Shown here: positions 24,388-36,542 of the stretch, piece after piece
Position numbering within the stretch: position 1 is the stretch's first letter
Layout: each line of letters starts with the position of its first letter
NCBI GenBank assembly: GCA_019915135.1
Contig: JAHLMK010000007.1
Location: 1,922,001 to 1,986,000, forward strand
DNA: 64,000 nt
Direction: 5' to 3'
DNA from: Strobilurus pachycystidiatus
Taxonomy: Eukaryota > Basidiomycota > Agaricomycetes > Agaricales > Physalacriaceae
Program-made: the position numbers and the translations under genes
Notes under the pieces: model-generated
Told to the model about the DNA's origin: nothing
Databases searched by the model: none
What the model saw: only the letters and a program-made list of their open reading frames with translations

Positions 24388-26446
24388 ATGAGCGCCAGCG
24401 CCGTCTCCCCCGCCGTCAAAGACGTTGAGGCCCTCCTGCTCAAGGAGCGCAAGCACCGCCGCAGACCTGGCGACGTCCCTTACCCTGTCGGCCATTCCAT
24501 GCAGCTCCTGAACTTGTGTGTCGCGTCATTTTGCACCGCTGAAAAATTCTCATTTTTCCAGCGACATCTGGGACCATATGTTCTACTCGACCTGCTGCCG
24601 GCGGGCTATTACTATGTGTCAGTTTGAGAAGCCGCCGAGCCTTGTTTTGGATTTAGGTCAGTATCAACTGCGGTAACGAGGATTTCAGCAACTCACACTT
24701 CCGAACAGGGTGCGGCGGCGGTCACTGGGTGCTAGAAGCTGCACAATCATGGCCGGTATGGTCTCTTCACGCCGCCAGTTATGCGAATTAAGTGCCTCCC
24801 CGCAGAACAGTACGATCATCGGCTTTGATTTGCGCGACATCCAGCCAAGGCTATACGAAGTAGACTCGCACAAAGACTTGGCCAGAAGGGTCAAGTGGAT
24901 GCACGGCAATCTGTGCGTCTTTCCCTCTCATACCCACAGATATGTCCTTATGTACCCACTCATACAGTCTCGACGGCCTTCCCTTTCCACCAGACCACTT
25001 CGACTTTGTGAGAATAGCTCGTATCGGCTTGGGAGTCCCTGAAGACGAGGTACGATCACTCTCTTTGCATGGTTTGGCTCCGTACTCAATACCGTGTTTT
25101 GTAATTAGTGGCAATATGTCTTGGAGGTTTGCAATGTTGGTCATCCCCGCTGTCTAATCTGACAGGTATGAATTGCAGGAAGTCGCCCGAGTTATGAAGC
25201 CCGGCTCGCCATTGGAGGTACGTATATATGCATTGAATGTCCGCATTCTCATCATGTTGTCTTTCAAGATACTCGAAGAGGATTTAATTTTTCCTTGCGC
25301 AGAACCCGCCCGCTCAAAATCCTCTCGCAATCGACCTTCCCTCAATTTCGACCGTTCTATGACGATAGACTCCATACGGACTAGTACATATTCTGGTCGT
25401 GCATCTGCGACACTCACGACACTCACTTCCGATCCCTGGCAGTTTAGCTTTGACGATGGCCCGGAGATTGGTATAAAACCCAAGTCAGGTCTCCCGACTC
25501 TCCAGGAATCCCCACCATCGTCCCTCAGTCATTCCTCCAACACTTCTCAATTCGCGTTCCAATCACCCTCCTCCATCTACACTTCATCTGGTTACGGCAC
25601 AATATCCACACTCATCAGCCCAGTCTCTTCTGAAGACCATTCCTACGAACAAGACTCGCATCCACAGGACCACAGCAAATTGAAAACTGCATGGGAAGCG
25701 ATGCTTTCAACACGATTTCTCTCTTCCCAGCTGTTGTCCGTCCTGCCATTTTACCTGTCCTCATGCTTCACCGACATCATGACTCATCCTACTCTCGAAA
25801 TCCCGCTGCCGCCGAATTCTGCATGCGGCTTTTCAGGAGACACCGCGTTCGGTTCACGCAAATCCCAGGACTCCAATCGCATTGACCTCACCTCCCAATT
25901 TGCGCTGAAAACGGCCACCGCCCGACGATCCAATGATACGGACAACATCTCCAACCGGAGTCCCAATCCTAGCCGTGATACAGCGCCGTACTGGGCCACC
26001 ATGCATCTTGCCAAAGTCGTCGAGACGATTGTTGGTTGCAAGGAGTCCATCTGGGCCGAATACCGACACCTCAATGCTCTGGACCTACCCCCTGTCGCCC
26101 GCACGGTCCGGCCGAAAGACATGCGTGTCACCACTAGACAAGCTTCTCTGCGGGAAGACTTTGACAGCGCATGGTCCAACTGGCACAAGTAAGAACCATC
26201 CTACCTTCCAAGTGAGATGCTGACGCCTTCTTTTGGTGCAGCGACATGATGGACCGCATCAGTATGCGCCACGTCGTCTCAGCTGAGCTGGGATGGCCGG
26301 AGCCAGCGGGGGAGAGACCGGATTGGCGTGTATGGCGCGACAACGTCGAGATGAAACCAATGCACAGCTCCCCCACAAACGGCACTCACCGTGGTGTGAA
26401 TCTGTGCAGGACCATAAAGGGCTTTGTCGCGTGGAAATCTCGGTGA
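24388..26446 (+). CDS. SAM-dependent methyltransferase, LaeA/UMTA-like
   Basis: Nine exons: 24388-24515, 24562-24656, 24709-24755, 24806-24912, 24968-25049, 25109-25126, 25179-25217, 25269-26188, 26242-26446; 546 aa. The class I methyltransferase core occupies roughly residues 40-170: LVLDLGCGGGHWVLEAA (SAM-binding loop), IIGFDLRD (acidic residue after strand 2), LPFPPDHFDFVR and VARVMKPGSPLE. A long Ser-rich insertion follows, then a conserved-looking end with REDFDSAWSNWHNDMMDR and LGWPEP. One internal exon is only 18 nt. Members of this family are often regulators or natural-product enzymes, but no neighbouring biosynthetic genes support that here. The substrate is unknown. Confidence 0.87.
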
Positions 26447-28038
26447 CGTGCCTTAGTCCCCCCTTATTTATTCTCGCTCTTTTGCTTTACGCTATACACA
26501 CTCGCGGACGGGTTTCTAGGACCAGGTTGTACACACTGTTTTGCCTAATCACTGCTGTAATATATTGCTCTACGTAGACATGTAACATTACTATCATCTA
26601 TCTCGGATTTTGCATATTTCTTCATATCTATTACACTATTACTTTGATATCTAAGCACACGGGGGGATGAGATCTGGCTTGCAACTCAGACTGTGGCGTA
26701 CACCGTTGTACGGTTCCTGAAAAGCGGTAGTCTTCAGCTCTGTTTGTTGCTTAGACTATCAGTCAACGGTTAATGTTCTTCCGTCCATGTTTACAGACGC
26801 GTATCTCGCTAAATATCGGTACTTAGCAAACTGCGTTAACTTTCCGAATAAGCACAAGCCTGCTAACGTAGTTTGATTAACATAGCGGCATTCAAGGATC
26901 TCACGTATGACTCTACGTGATCCCTGGTAGCACGAGGAAAAGAGGAATGCTCCGTAGCAAGGCGCTTTCGTTGGGCGCACATAACTTTTCCCAACCGCGT
27001 CGCCATGCGTGAGAAACGGTCTCTTTGAATGAAAATCTTCTATAGAACGTTAGACCTTAGTAAAGAGCAGGCGAAGACGATTTATCATCTCTAAAACATA
27101 GATATTGAGACTACTCACATTCTCGTGTTCGCCCTATGTGCTGATGCTGGCAAGTTTCTAGCTTTCGTTGGCCGATAGGTCTAGGTTCTCACAGAGTCCG
27201 AGACTTAGAGATCTAGAGATCAGAACTCAGACAAGCGACATGAGGATCGGACTGAGATAGAGACGTCTCCCGAGTACCGCATGGGAAGCGTGGGTGTTAA
27301 CCTCAAAATAAAATGGTCAGATCACTGTTGATCCCATCGTCGGTCGCTGCTGAGAAGCTCTCCAGCGGGCAATGAAGTCGTGATAGAGTACGATGGTTCC
27401 GCTAGTGGAAGATATCCGGATGCGCATTTCGGAAAAGGGGTATTCGCAGGCTAGACGGTGACAAAATACCGCGTCGCCGAAGAAAAAGCCATCTAACTTA
27501 GACTAGGATTCAGAATGTGTCGAACAAGAGAGGGCTGAGACCTGAGAAGTTAGGACTACTTGAGCGCCACGGGATCTCATGAGCAGATTTCAGTAGGAAA
27601 ACAATAATGGAGCGGGCCAGTGGGCGCAGACCTTTCATTTCCGAGCGCGAACCGACGCTTGGTAGGTCGTCCCTTCTTTCTGAGCCTTGCATGCCGATGT
27701 CCAGTAGTTCTAACTCCTGGGTTACGGTAGACTTTAAGAAGAACCGGCATTTGCCGATATTGCGTCCGAGACCGAGCCTTGTCATGACTTGTGTCCGATG
27801 TCCAGTCCGTTCGACTGTCGAGTCCACTCCCGCCCTCTTCAAATTGCAACGAGCCAAGTTGAAGCTGAACCACTCCGGTTCATCCAGGGTTTCCTCTGAT
27901 TGTTGTGTTGAGTCTGAGTGATTTCCCGGCCCGGATTCGTTGGGGTGAATGCACCGGTGCTGGGGCATGTGATAGTACTTCCCGGGCGCGTCATGGGCGG
28001 CGTCGCGTTCTGACTGTCTACCCGATACCACCATCATC
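26447..28038. other. Long intergenic region, nothing recognised
   Basis: A 1.6-kb stretch with frequent stops on both strands. The longest open frame (minus strand, 27510-28154) runs antisense into the citrate synthase gene and has no motif. I see no tRNA, repeat or transposon ends. It includes the citrate synthase promoter at its right end. Confidence 0.45.
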
Positions 28039-30606
28039 ATGGGCAAACCAATAGCCAGCGCAGAACCCACCAACAGCCTCACAGTGCGTGACAACCGCAC
28101 AGGCAAGACATACAATGTCCCGTGCGTGTTCCAAGATACTGGAAACCAAGTCATGCCAACTCAAGGCTACGGAAAACAGGATTGTCAACAACAGTATATC
28201 CGCTACCGACTTCAAGGCGATGAAGGCAACTCCAGGCGCAGACAGTAGAGAGGAGGACGAGACAGAGAAGGGACTTCGTGTTGCCGACAAAGGGTTTTTG
28301 AATACTGCGGTACCGTGTCTGTTGCTCTGTAATCGCTCGACAATTCATCCTCCCCAAATAGGTAATGCGATCCCAAATAACATTCATCGACGGAGCTGCG
28401 GGTGGTGAGCCCACTTCCTTCTTGACCGTCACTTTGCACTCAGGTATCTTCCAGTTCTGCGATACAGGTTTGCCAGCAAATATGCATCATTAGGAAATAC
28501 AAGCTCAGTCTATATCTCACAGAGGATATCCAATCGAGGAGCTCGCCGTGCATTCGTCGCATCTCGAAACTGGTGAGGGTTGCCGTGCTAGATATTCTGA
28601 CGAAGCACTGAACAGTCGCCCAGCATACCTCCTCATCTACGGCTCGCTACCTACCAAATCTCAGCTCAATGTCTTCCAACATGAAGTCATGCACCACGGT
28701 GTGGTCCACTCTGACGCCGAGGACTTCTTCCGTTCATTCCGGTCCGCATATTTCACCTTCGCGTCCTTCAGTCGCAGTTGACGCGCCGTTTAGATACGAT
28801 GCTCACCCAATGGCCATACTGACCAGTGCGCTGGCGTATCTCGGCTCATACTACCATGAAGCGAACCCGTCTTTGCAGGGTTCGTCGATAGTTCATCCGC
28901 CTTGCCCCACCTGTTTATATCGTCGACAGGTCAGAACCTATACACCAGAGGCAGCAAAGAATCCCTGGCCATAATGGACAGGCAGATCTACCGTCTAATC
29001 GGCAAGGCTACCACATTGGCCGCGTATGTCGTGATTTCACAATCATCGTATGCTGTTTATAAACCCACCTCAGTATGGCCTACCGTGTCCGTCAAGGTCG
29101 CGACTTTGTTACGCCTCCGACCGGTATGAGCTACGCAGGATCGTAAGTGACAAACTTCCGATAGGACCGAGAATATTCATAGATTGAATTAAGCTTCCTC
29201 TACCAAATGGACCACATCGGCGAGGAGGACTATGTCCCTAATCCCGTTCTGGAAAAGGCTCTGGACACGCTTTTCCTGCTACACGCTGATCACGAACTGA
29301 ACGCATCGGCGACAACTGTTCTCCAAACTGGCAGCTCCCTCGTTGATCCCTACTCGGCCGTCGCGTACGTTTGCTCTCATAATAGCGATCGATCAGTTCA
29401 GGACTTATTGATGTTAGTGCTGGTTGTGCCTCTCTATACGGACCTCTCCATGGTACGAACACGTTGATTACTGATCATGGCACATATACCTCATGTCGCT
29501 CTAGGCGGTGCCAACGAAGCGGTCATTCGCATGCTCATCTCAATTGGAAGGTAATACCCACTAGTACTTGCTTTGTGACACATACCGAACTACCCAGTCC
29601 CGACAATGTGCCTGCCTTCATTGAGGCTGTGAAACGGCGAGAGAAGGTTCTATCTGGATTTGGACACCGGTGAGGATGATATCATCCTCATGTTATCCTC
29701 ATCTAACAACGTTTTAGGGTGTATAAAACTGTACGCACATTTCGACCACAAGTGGGGATACGAATTGATCAGTGTGTAGTCTGATCCACGCTCTTTCATC
29801 GTGCGCAAGACAGCCGACGAGGTCTTCAAAATGTGGGAAGCTGCATTCCATAAGAGGAACTCATCGCTAACGTGTCGCGTCAAACAGAACTGGTAAAGAT
29901 GAGCTTTTGGAGACGGCCATGGCTCTACATGAGGCCGCCATGAAGGATGAGTATTTCGTCCAGCGGAAGCTGGCCCCAAACGTCGATTTCTGGTACGTAC
30001 ATTGTCATTCCGCCAACATGTGTATTCACCGTGTTTTGCAGGAGGTAAGCGGGCTATTTTGACTTGGCGCGGGGAAGATTAACGCGTGTTCCCCAGCGGA
30101 TTGATCTATCGGGCAATGGGTGAGAAGTCGCGAAATTAGATTTGTGTCAAAGCTCGACTAACACGATGATATTGCAGGCTTCCCACTTGATTTCTTCCCC
30201 GTGTTGTTCGCAGTACCACGAGTTGTGGGGTGGTTAGCACACTGGCGGCAGGTAAAGAGCTGGCCTTGGTACACTCTGTCAACGACTCACGAGCGGCTGC
30301 TTCAGATGATGCTTCAAGAGGGCGGCGTCAAAATTTGGCGGCCTAGACAGGTGGGTCCACATGTTGTTGTCGGGGGATGGGTCTGACGGTTGCACCAGAT
30401 CTACGTCGGCGCGGGAAAGCGGGCGTACGTCCCTATTACAGAGCGCGTGGCGGTTGAAGGTCCGAAGGCAACGCCATCGCAAATTGAACATTCTGGGTAC
30501 AGTGGAGTTTGACCGTGTCCTGGATGACTTACTGAATATGCGCACTTGCAGGATATCCAAGCGGTCGATGCTTGCCTCGTTCAAGGGTAAGAATGCGAAG
30601 CTGTAG
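28039..30606 (+). CDS. Citrate synthase, peroxisomal type (ends in AKL)
   Basis: Condenses oxaloacetate and acetyl-CoA to citrate. The gene is shattered into 22 exons: 28039-28121, 28180-28309, 28362-28404, 28455-28467, 28523-28572, 28624-28741, 28794-28879, 28930-29023, 29074-29142, 29194-29364, 29418-29452, 29505-29550, 29598-29669, 29718-29730, 29780-29832, 29888-29992, 30042-30044, 30097-30119, 30178-30251, 30306-30350, 30399-30496, 30552-30606; 492 aa. Catalytic segments are intact: [20 protein letters not shown] and the signature GFGHRVYKTSDPRS. The start ([12 protein letters not shown]) resembles bacterial or plant peroxisomal enzymes. The C-terminal Ala-Lys-Leu is a canonical PTS1, so peroxisomal location (glyoxylate or acetyl-CoA use) is inferred. 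A 3-nt exon is needed for the conserved [11 protein letters not shown]. Not a pseudogene: all 21 introns keep the frame. Confidence 0.93.
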
Positions 30607-30809
30607 GGGTATTAGATCTGTCTGTTTCATGAAGAAGAATGCCAAGAATTTGATTAGGGGTCTGATCGTAACTGAGAAACTGTTGTGTCTTATTTGGGGA
30701 CGGGCCGCCTCGGCCTTTGATTGAATTCGTTTTACCTCTTTATTCCTCCCTCCATCCTCGCGCCCTTTTATTTAAACGGCCCATCCCTCTCTCGTCTCCC
30801 GTTCCCAAG

Positions 30810-31649
30810 ATGTACTCCACATTCATTACACTCGCGCTCGTTCTTGCCCCCACCTTGACGCCTGCTTCCGCGTTTGAGACCTGGTACCCGACTACCGTTG
30901 GTGCCGTACGTGCCACCCCTGCCCGCCACTTCATTCATCTGCTTATCGGTCACTGAACAGTGCAAATCTTTGAGCTATGCCTGGGAGTCGTCCGCCATCT
31001 GGCCCGTAGACGCCCTCATCGTCGACCCATCGAGTCCATGCGGTGAACCTCTGTAAGATGGCAACCAGGCCCATTTTCGACATTTCTAACAGTCATTCTA
31101 CTCCCAGGATTGACGTCGGAGAGATCTCGGGCACGTCCGCCAACACGACGATTAACCTCGTACCCGGAACAAAGATCCAAATTTCCCTGTTGGACGCCGA
31201 CGACAAAGAGTCCTGGAGTGAAGATGTACGCTCGGCGATTCTTCTAGCATTCTTCCTCGCTCATCTTCTGGCAGATCACTGTCGTTGACAGTGGCGACTA
31301 CAGCTGCTTCTCTGACAAGGTTGCCGCCTCCTTGTCCGCTGCCGCCTCCTCGACTGTCGCATCATCCTCCGCCGCCGCCTCGTCCTCTGCTACTGCGTAT
31401 GTGATCTGTCTCCCATGCGACGGCTCAACTGATATTGACAAAAGTCTTGTTCTCACCCATGCGGTTGATGCATCCTCCATTCTTTCTGCTGCCTCGTCCA
31501 CTCACACGAGCAGTGCCGACGCGTCCACCTCATCCACTGGTGCCCAGGCTGTTGGAGCCGTTGGCACTGGCTCGCAGTCGGGAGCCGCCGCCATCGCCGT
31601 CCCCTTCACTCTCCTGGCCGCTTCCTTTGCGACCATGCTTTTCCTGTAA
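30810..31649 (+). CDS. Small GPI-anchored Ser/Ala-rich surface protein
   Basis: Five exons: 30810-30905, 30961-31052, 31108-31225, 31275-31396, 31445-31649; 210 aa. A signal peptide (FITLALVLAPTLTPASA) is followed by a compact domain with two to three cysteines (ESSAIWPVDALIVDPSSPCG, NTTINLVPGTKIQISLLDA, DSGDYSCF). A Ser/Ala-rich stalk and a hydrophobic C-terminal tail typical of GPI addition (AIAVPFTLLAASFATMLFL) come next. I do not recognise the domain. The fourth intron (48 nt) contains no stop and is a multiple of three, so a 16-residue longer form is possible if it is retained. Probably a cell-wall or plasma-membrane protein. Confidence 0.8.
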
Positions 31650-32011
31650 TGATACCCGGCTTGAGCGCTTAATGCCGCCTTGCTTGCTTTATTATCTTTA
31701 TTCCCAGTCACTTATGTGATCTTTTCCTTTGGTTCATCGGTCGTGGTAACGGTTTAGTCTGGGAAGGAGTAGTGTGGTTTTCTCGAGAGGATTGGGGTCC
31801 CGAGCTGGTTCATCTAACAACTTCTTCAGTACATCTCTAAACCTGACCCCGCCTCTCTTCTACATGTTGGTGCTTTGCGACACTCAACCTCTTTGCTTGT
31901 GTAGTAAATTGTATCTTTTGTCGTGGATTGTATCTCGCGAAATGGCTACAGCTGGTTCTTGAATTATTTACCCGTGTCATCAATTATGTGATCTATACCC
32001 ATCTTGCTCTT
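31650..32011. other. Intergenic, nothing recognised
   Basis: A 362-bp pyrimidine-rich 3' flank of the GPI protein and 5' flank of PCC1; no feature seen. Confidence 0.4.
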
Positions 32012-32405
32012 ATGACCTCAACCGAAGATTGGCATGCGATGTGAGTGCTTGACTTCTAGGCGATGATACGCCCGTCTGAGGCGATAAAAGAAAGCTAGAG
32101 ATCCCATTTGCATCGCACCAGCATGCAATGATCGCCAAGCAGACGATTGAGGTGGATGCGGAGCTTCAGCCGCACGCTGTCAAGCGAAGCTTGAGAGTCG
32201 AGGACAACGTTCTCGTGGCGTAGGTCTCTCTCAATCGCGGCCAATACCCGCCTTTCTGACTCTGTCTAGCGAGTTCTCAACCCGTACCGTACGGCTCGCC
32301 CGTCTAACCGTGAACGGATTTCTCGAAAACGTGGATCTAGTTGTGCGGACACTCGAGGCGTTCGGAGATGACGCAGAGAAAAAGTTGGAGGCAGTTTCGA
32401 CCTAG
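32012..32405 (+). CDS. PCC1: KEOPS/EKC complex subunit PCC1
   Basis: Small dimerising subunit of the KEOPS complex, which makes the t6A modification of ANN-decoding tRNAs and affects telomeres and transcription. Three short exons, 32012-32040, 32091-32219 and 32270-32405, give 97 aa, matching family length. Diagnostic segments are LEIPFASHQHAMIAKQTIEV, VLVAEFSTRTVRLARLTVN and FLENVDLVVRTLEAFG. Because each exon is small, no long open frame marks the gene, and it is easy to miss. The first intron acceptor (32090) was chosen because it is the only one keeping the frame into LEIPFA. Confidence 0.92.
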
Positions 32406-32560
32406 TCCAAGTTTGCACGCATTATTGTGGATATGCAAAAACTTATATCAAACTTATATGCGAATCGTGCTACATATTGTTACTACAACTGTCAGATGGG
32501 GGAGGCTACATACAACAACCCGTCGCTCTTTGGATATTTTCACAGTACATAGGTATTTAT

Positions 32561-34137
32561 TTACTCTTCCTCCTTGGCAGCGTCAGCGTCAGCCTTTGCC
32601 TTTTTCTTCTTGCTCTTCTTGTTCTCACGCAAGTTGCGGGCAAGCGTAGCTTTGAGTTCCTCATCTTCAAGTTCTTTCTCAGTCTTGACAAGTTCTGGCT
32701 TGTACCAAACGGGCGGGTGGGTGATGAGCGCCGGTCCACCTGCAAGGAGTGCAATCGTGAAGTGGAAGGCGGCAACGAAGGTGTTTGCGGGGGTGTAGCT
32801 AGATCGATGGTTAGGATATCAAAGACTAGTTGTCCAAGGATCAAACGTACATGACTTCGTAGGGTTTCACCAGGCTATGTTGCACGGCTTCTTGCAAGCC
32901 CATGCGCGCGCGCTTCTCGTCCTCGAGCACGCGAACGTTGAAGGGGAAAGCACCAGCCTTCTTCTGGACTTCGGAAAACACAGCCCGCGAGGTCTTCATC
33001 TTCAGCTGATATGTGACGGCAGAATCGCGCTGGTAAAGCGTTGTCCTGGACTCTTCGATGCGAGCCTAAAGGACGAAGAATACGGAATGAGGCCATGAAT
33101 GAGCGAGAATTTCGGAGACCGCACTTTGCCATCTTCGCCAGTCGACACCAGCACGTCGATACCCCAGACATCGCCTTCTGCGAAGGCGGCCGTCTCAAAG
33201 TCCCGCTTCTGACCCTCACTGGGGTTGAGGATGATGCGCTTCTTTCCGTCAATCACGTTTTGCTTTTGCTCACACGACAGCATGCCTGGAACGACCGCTC
33301 AGAGGGCCAGAATGATGTAAAAGACAAATGGACGCACCTTCGACGGGCTTGCAGTCCCACACGGCAGCGGCACGCGCCACAGCTTCGGTGACGGACCAGT
33401 TCTTGTTGCCGACCTTGACTGTGCGCATGGCGAGCTCGGCGGCGTGCCAGGCGGCTTTGATGACATCGGCTTTGCGTCCAGTGACTGGGTTCTCAGCGGA
33501 GGCGCCGACGACAATGGTTTCCGCGCTGATGGCGGCGAATCCGTCGATGTGGGCACCGAGGTGGATCTTGACCACGTCGTCCTTGGCAAGTGCCTGCTCG
33601 GAGAGGGGATCTGAGCTGGAATCCAGGTATGATGTCGAGAAAAACACGTGAGTGACGAGTGGCGCGGCGGCGGGAGGATGCGGCACTCACGCAAGAGGCG
33701 AAAAGTGGGCGACGGCGTTGTTGACGGAGATGCAGGTCGGGAAGGCGATGCCTGCGCCACAAAAAAAGCGCGGAGAAGGATCGATCAGACTCGTCTGCTG
33801 AGCGGCGGCGACGGCGACGGCGGCTCACCTTTGGGCACCTTGACACCCTTGACTGCCTTGTTGTACACTCCGGCGGTGCCCTGCTCGATGAGCCTGTCTC
33901 CCTCGATACAGAGATCCAGCACCTTGGCGCCCTCGACACAGAGGTCAATGAGCGCCTTGGTGACGTTGTGGACGATGTCCGCCGCGGTCTGCAATCGTGG
34001 TTGCATTAATTTTTTCTCTTTTTCGCACCCGACGCTGTTCACAGTACCTTGTACTTGGTCACGTCCGCCTCGGCGGTGGATGGCGGCTTGGCGGCCTCGG
34101 TGGGGGCGACGGCGGGTTTTTCTTCCTCTTCAGCCAT
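32561..34137 (-). CDS. cdb4: EBP1/PA2G4-like protein (Cdb4, M24 aminopeptidase fold)
   Basis: Proliferation-associated 2G4 homolog, a methionine-aminopeptidase-fold protein without proven peptidase activity. Homologs bind ribosomes and structured RNA or curved DNA (fission yeast Cdb4). Seven exons: 34137-34048, 33988-33829, 33751-33691, 33615-33338, 33285-33125, 33065-32851, 32798-32561; 400 aa. Segments: TAADIVHNVTKALIDLCVEG, AFPTCISVNNAVAHFSPL, VVKIHLGAHIDGFAA and FAEGDVWGIDVLVSTGEG-like (here GED). The C-terminus ends in a Lys-rich tail (NKKSKKKKAKAD) as in the family. Metal ligands of true aminopeptidases appear largely absent, as expected for EBP1. Confidence 0.92.
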
Positions 34138-35128
34138 TGTAGCTAATAATTCGTTGATGTCAGTGATGTGGGAGGAGGAGATGGACGATCGTGGCCGAGA
34201 TAATTGATTGACCTTTTTTGGCTCCCATCATGATCAAGTTTGAGTACACTCTGCGTGTTTCTGAGTCTTTCGGTCTCCGGGTCCGCTCCCTGCCTGTTCC
34301 GAGCCACATTTCGACTAGGCCTTGACATATTTACAGGAGTATGGTCCCATCTCTTTCTCACTTGGGCTCGTACTCGTCAACGTTGCGCACTTGCCTTCGA
34401 ATTTGGTCTATATCATCGCTTCCAAGCTCCCCGATGTCCAACATCTTTTGGTTCCTCACTCCTGCCTCCCTTCCTCGGTGCAATCGGACCATCGCTCGTG
34501 TCGATCTTTGTCTGAGGGCTTGCCTTCCATTGCCGACTCTTGTTTGCACAGCCTGAAGCCTTCCCTAAAATCCAGAGTATCATGAAGAAAGCTTCGCCAC
34601 AAGGAACAGAACTCAGCACGTCATCCTGGATATCGGCCTCGTTCTCTTCGACCATTAATAACAGTCCCTCGCGTTTCGCACACTTCACGCCATCAACTTG
34701 ATTATTGAGACGGGTTGTTCTGTAATACCCGGGCTTTTCGTTGGATTTATCCTTATCCTTTCAATTGTGTGTCACTGCGCTCTTCTCGGAGTGCTATCAA
34801 TCGTCATTCGCTCCTGGTTACATTCGACGTTGGAAGCAGCATCCACGAATCGAAAGGTCTTTCACCACTTGGGCTTTGGGAATTTCGCATTCGCGGTGCT
34901 TGGGCGAGACTGCTCTGGCGTCGGCACGTACCATCAACATCACATGCAACCAACATTCGGCCACTGGAACTTCTTTCGAAGATTACTCTAGTCTCTTGGC
35001 TGTGCCGTCTCTTCTCGTAACCATGCTTCTGACCACAATCTGACGTATAACCTCTCCCCCCTAATAGACTTATTTAAAGGAACCACAATCTATCCTTCGA
35101 ACGGTCGACGTCTTCCTCTCGTACTAAC
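34138..35128. other. Intergenic region, no supported gene
   Basis: The 991 bp between divergent starts (EBP1-like and hydrolase) show open frames in several phases around 34690-35040, but none carries motifs and they overlap. A TATTTAAA-like element lies near 35070, about 60 bp before the hydrolase ATG, and could be its TATA box. Confidence 0.45.
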
Positions 35129-36421
35129 ATGCCTTCAGTCGAAATCAAAGCCGCCGGTGGCAAGGTCAACTATTTCTACACCATCTCGACTCCCACCAAT
35201 CCGAACGCGAGAGCTATCGACAAAAACCTTCCCACCATCTTTTTCATCCACTCGGATTATATCGGTCAGGAAATTTTCCAGCGTACGTTCCCAGATGCCA
35301 GAATGCTTTCTGCTATCATACTCACCCTCCCGGAAGTGCAATTTGGTGACCCCAGAGTGCGGCGCTTCAACTGTGTTGCGGTTGATAATCGCGAACACGG
35401 GCATACCACTGGTGACAAAGTCCCAGCAAATTACACCGCGTCGGATGCTGGAGACGATCTTGCAAAGTTGATGGTTTGTCGCCTTGTTCTACACTCCATG
35501 TAACACCCAGTCTGATCGTTGCGTACTAGGAGGCTCTAGAGCTTCCTGCATGCCACATTGTTGCACAAACAACTGGGACGATCATGGCTCTGTATATTGC
35601 AATAAATCACTCGAAGCTTGTGGCATCCCTATTCCTGGTATCGCCTATGGGCCTCGAGGAGGTACGAGCTAGCTGAATCAGGTGTTTCTTGCGTGACGGG
35701 CTACTAACGCTCACCGTCAGTTGCCCAACGTTGCTTCAGGGCGTAAAGAAATCAACCAATACTGGAAACTTGGATTCAAAAGCACCCCACCAGACGAAGC
35801 TGCACTACAAGATGCCTGTTACGGAGGATTACAGCTTGCATATAGTAACAAACTTGACGGCCTTGCACATGCGTGAGTAGCAATGCTATCTTGTCCATAG
35901 GTATAGGTATCTCATATGCATCTTCATTTGAGCTAGACTCCTCGCCCGAGCGTACCCTCTCATGTTAAAGACCTGGATCCCTGGAAACTTCGACTCTTTC
36001 ACCACCACAACCGTCACTATCTTCACAGAACGCAAGGCGTTCACGCAGGCTCAGCTTGCCAAAATAACCTGTCCCGTAATGCTGATACATTGCGGGAACG
36101 ACATCGCATACCCTGCCGAGTACGCCGAGAGATTCCACGAGAACCTTAGGAACGCTGCTGTCAAAGTCAGCCTTGTCTCCCTACCCGACGCACTACACTT
36201 TGGTTGTTCGTCCCACCCAGACGAGTGAGCTCTAGGTCTTGCTTGGAACGACTTCTCGTTGCTGATGATCATTCGCCAGACTCAATTCTCTCATTCACGA
36301 CTTTGTCTTGGGGTCGTCTGAGAGCGTGGTTCCACCTCCACCAGAGTCGGTCATATCACCGTGGGAGGCGGACCTTATCGCGGCCGGTTGGCAGAAGGAC
36401 GCCGATTCGGATGACGAGTGA
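35129..36421 (+). CDS. Alpha/beta-hydrolase-fold protein with Thr in the nucleophile elbow
   Basis: Six exons: 35129-35282, 35337-35473, 35530-35661, 35721-35872, 35937-36224, 36280-36421; 334 aa. The fold is suggested by LPTIFFIHSD (strand 3 and oxyanion region), FNCVAVDNREHGHT (strand 4), LPACHIVAQTTGTIMAL (nucleophile elbow), VMLIHCGNDIAYP (acid) and LPDALHFG (histidine). In the elbow the usual Gly-x-Ser-x-Gly reads Ala-Gln-Thr-Thr-Gly, so the nucleophile would be threonine or the enzyme may be inactive. A Pro-rich, acidic tail ends the protein. Substrate unknown. The stop is 121 bp from the convergent IML2-like gene. Confidence 0.83.
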
Positions 36422-36542
36422 GCAGAGGGGGCGGTTGGACATTGATGTCGTGTACATTGTCAGATAGGTGTGTAGATATAATAATAAGCAAATAATTCGT
36501 ACAACAAGGTTAGATCGTGCGCCTCAGCAGCGATAGCAACTT

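Noticed and set aside
28039..30606. Citrate synthase seemed a fragmented pseudogene because no open frame exceeds about 90 codons of real sequence
   Set aside because: Using small introns throughout, 22 exons join without a frameshift and all catalytic motifs are present.
34698..34991. 97-codon frame with a hydrophobic start between the EBP1-like and hydrolase genes
   Set aside because: Three phases are open over the same stretch, which points to chance absence of stops; no family resemblance or splice partners.
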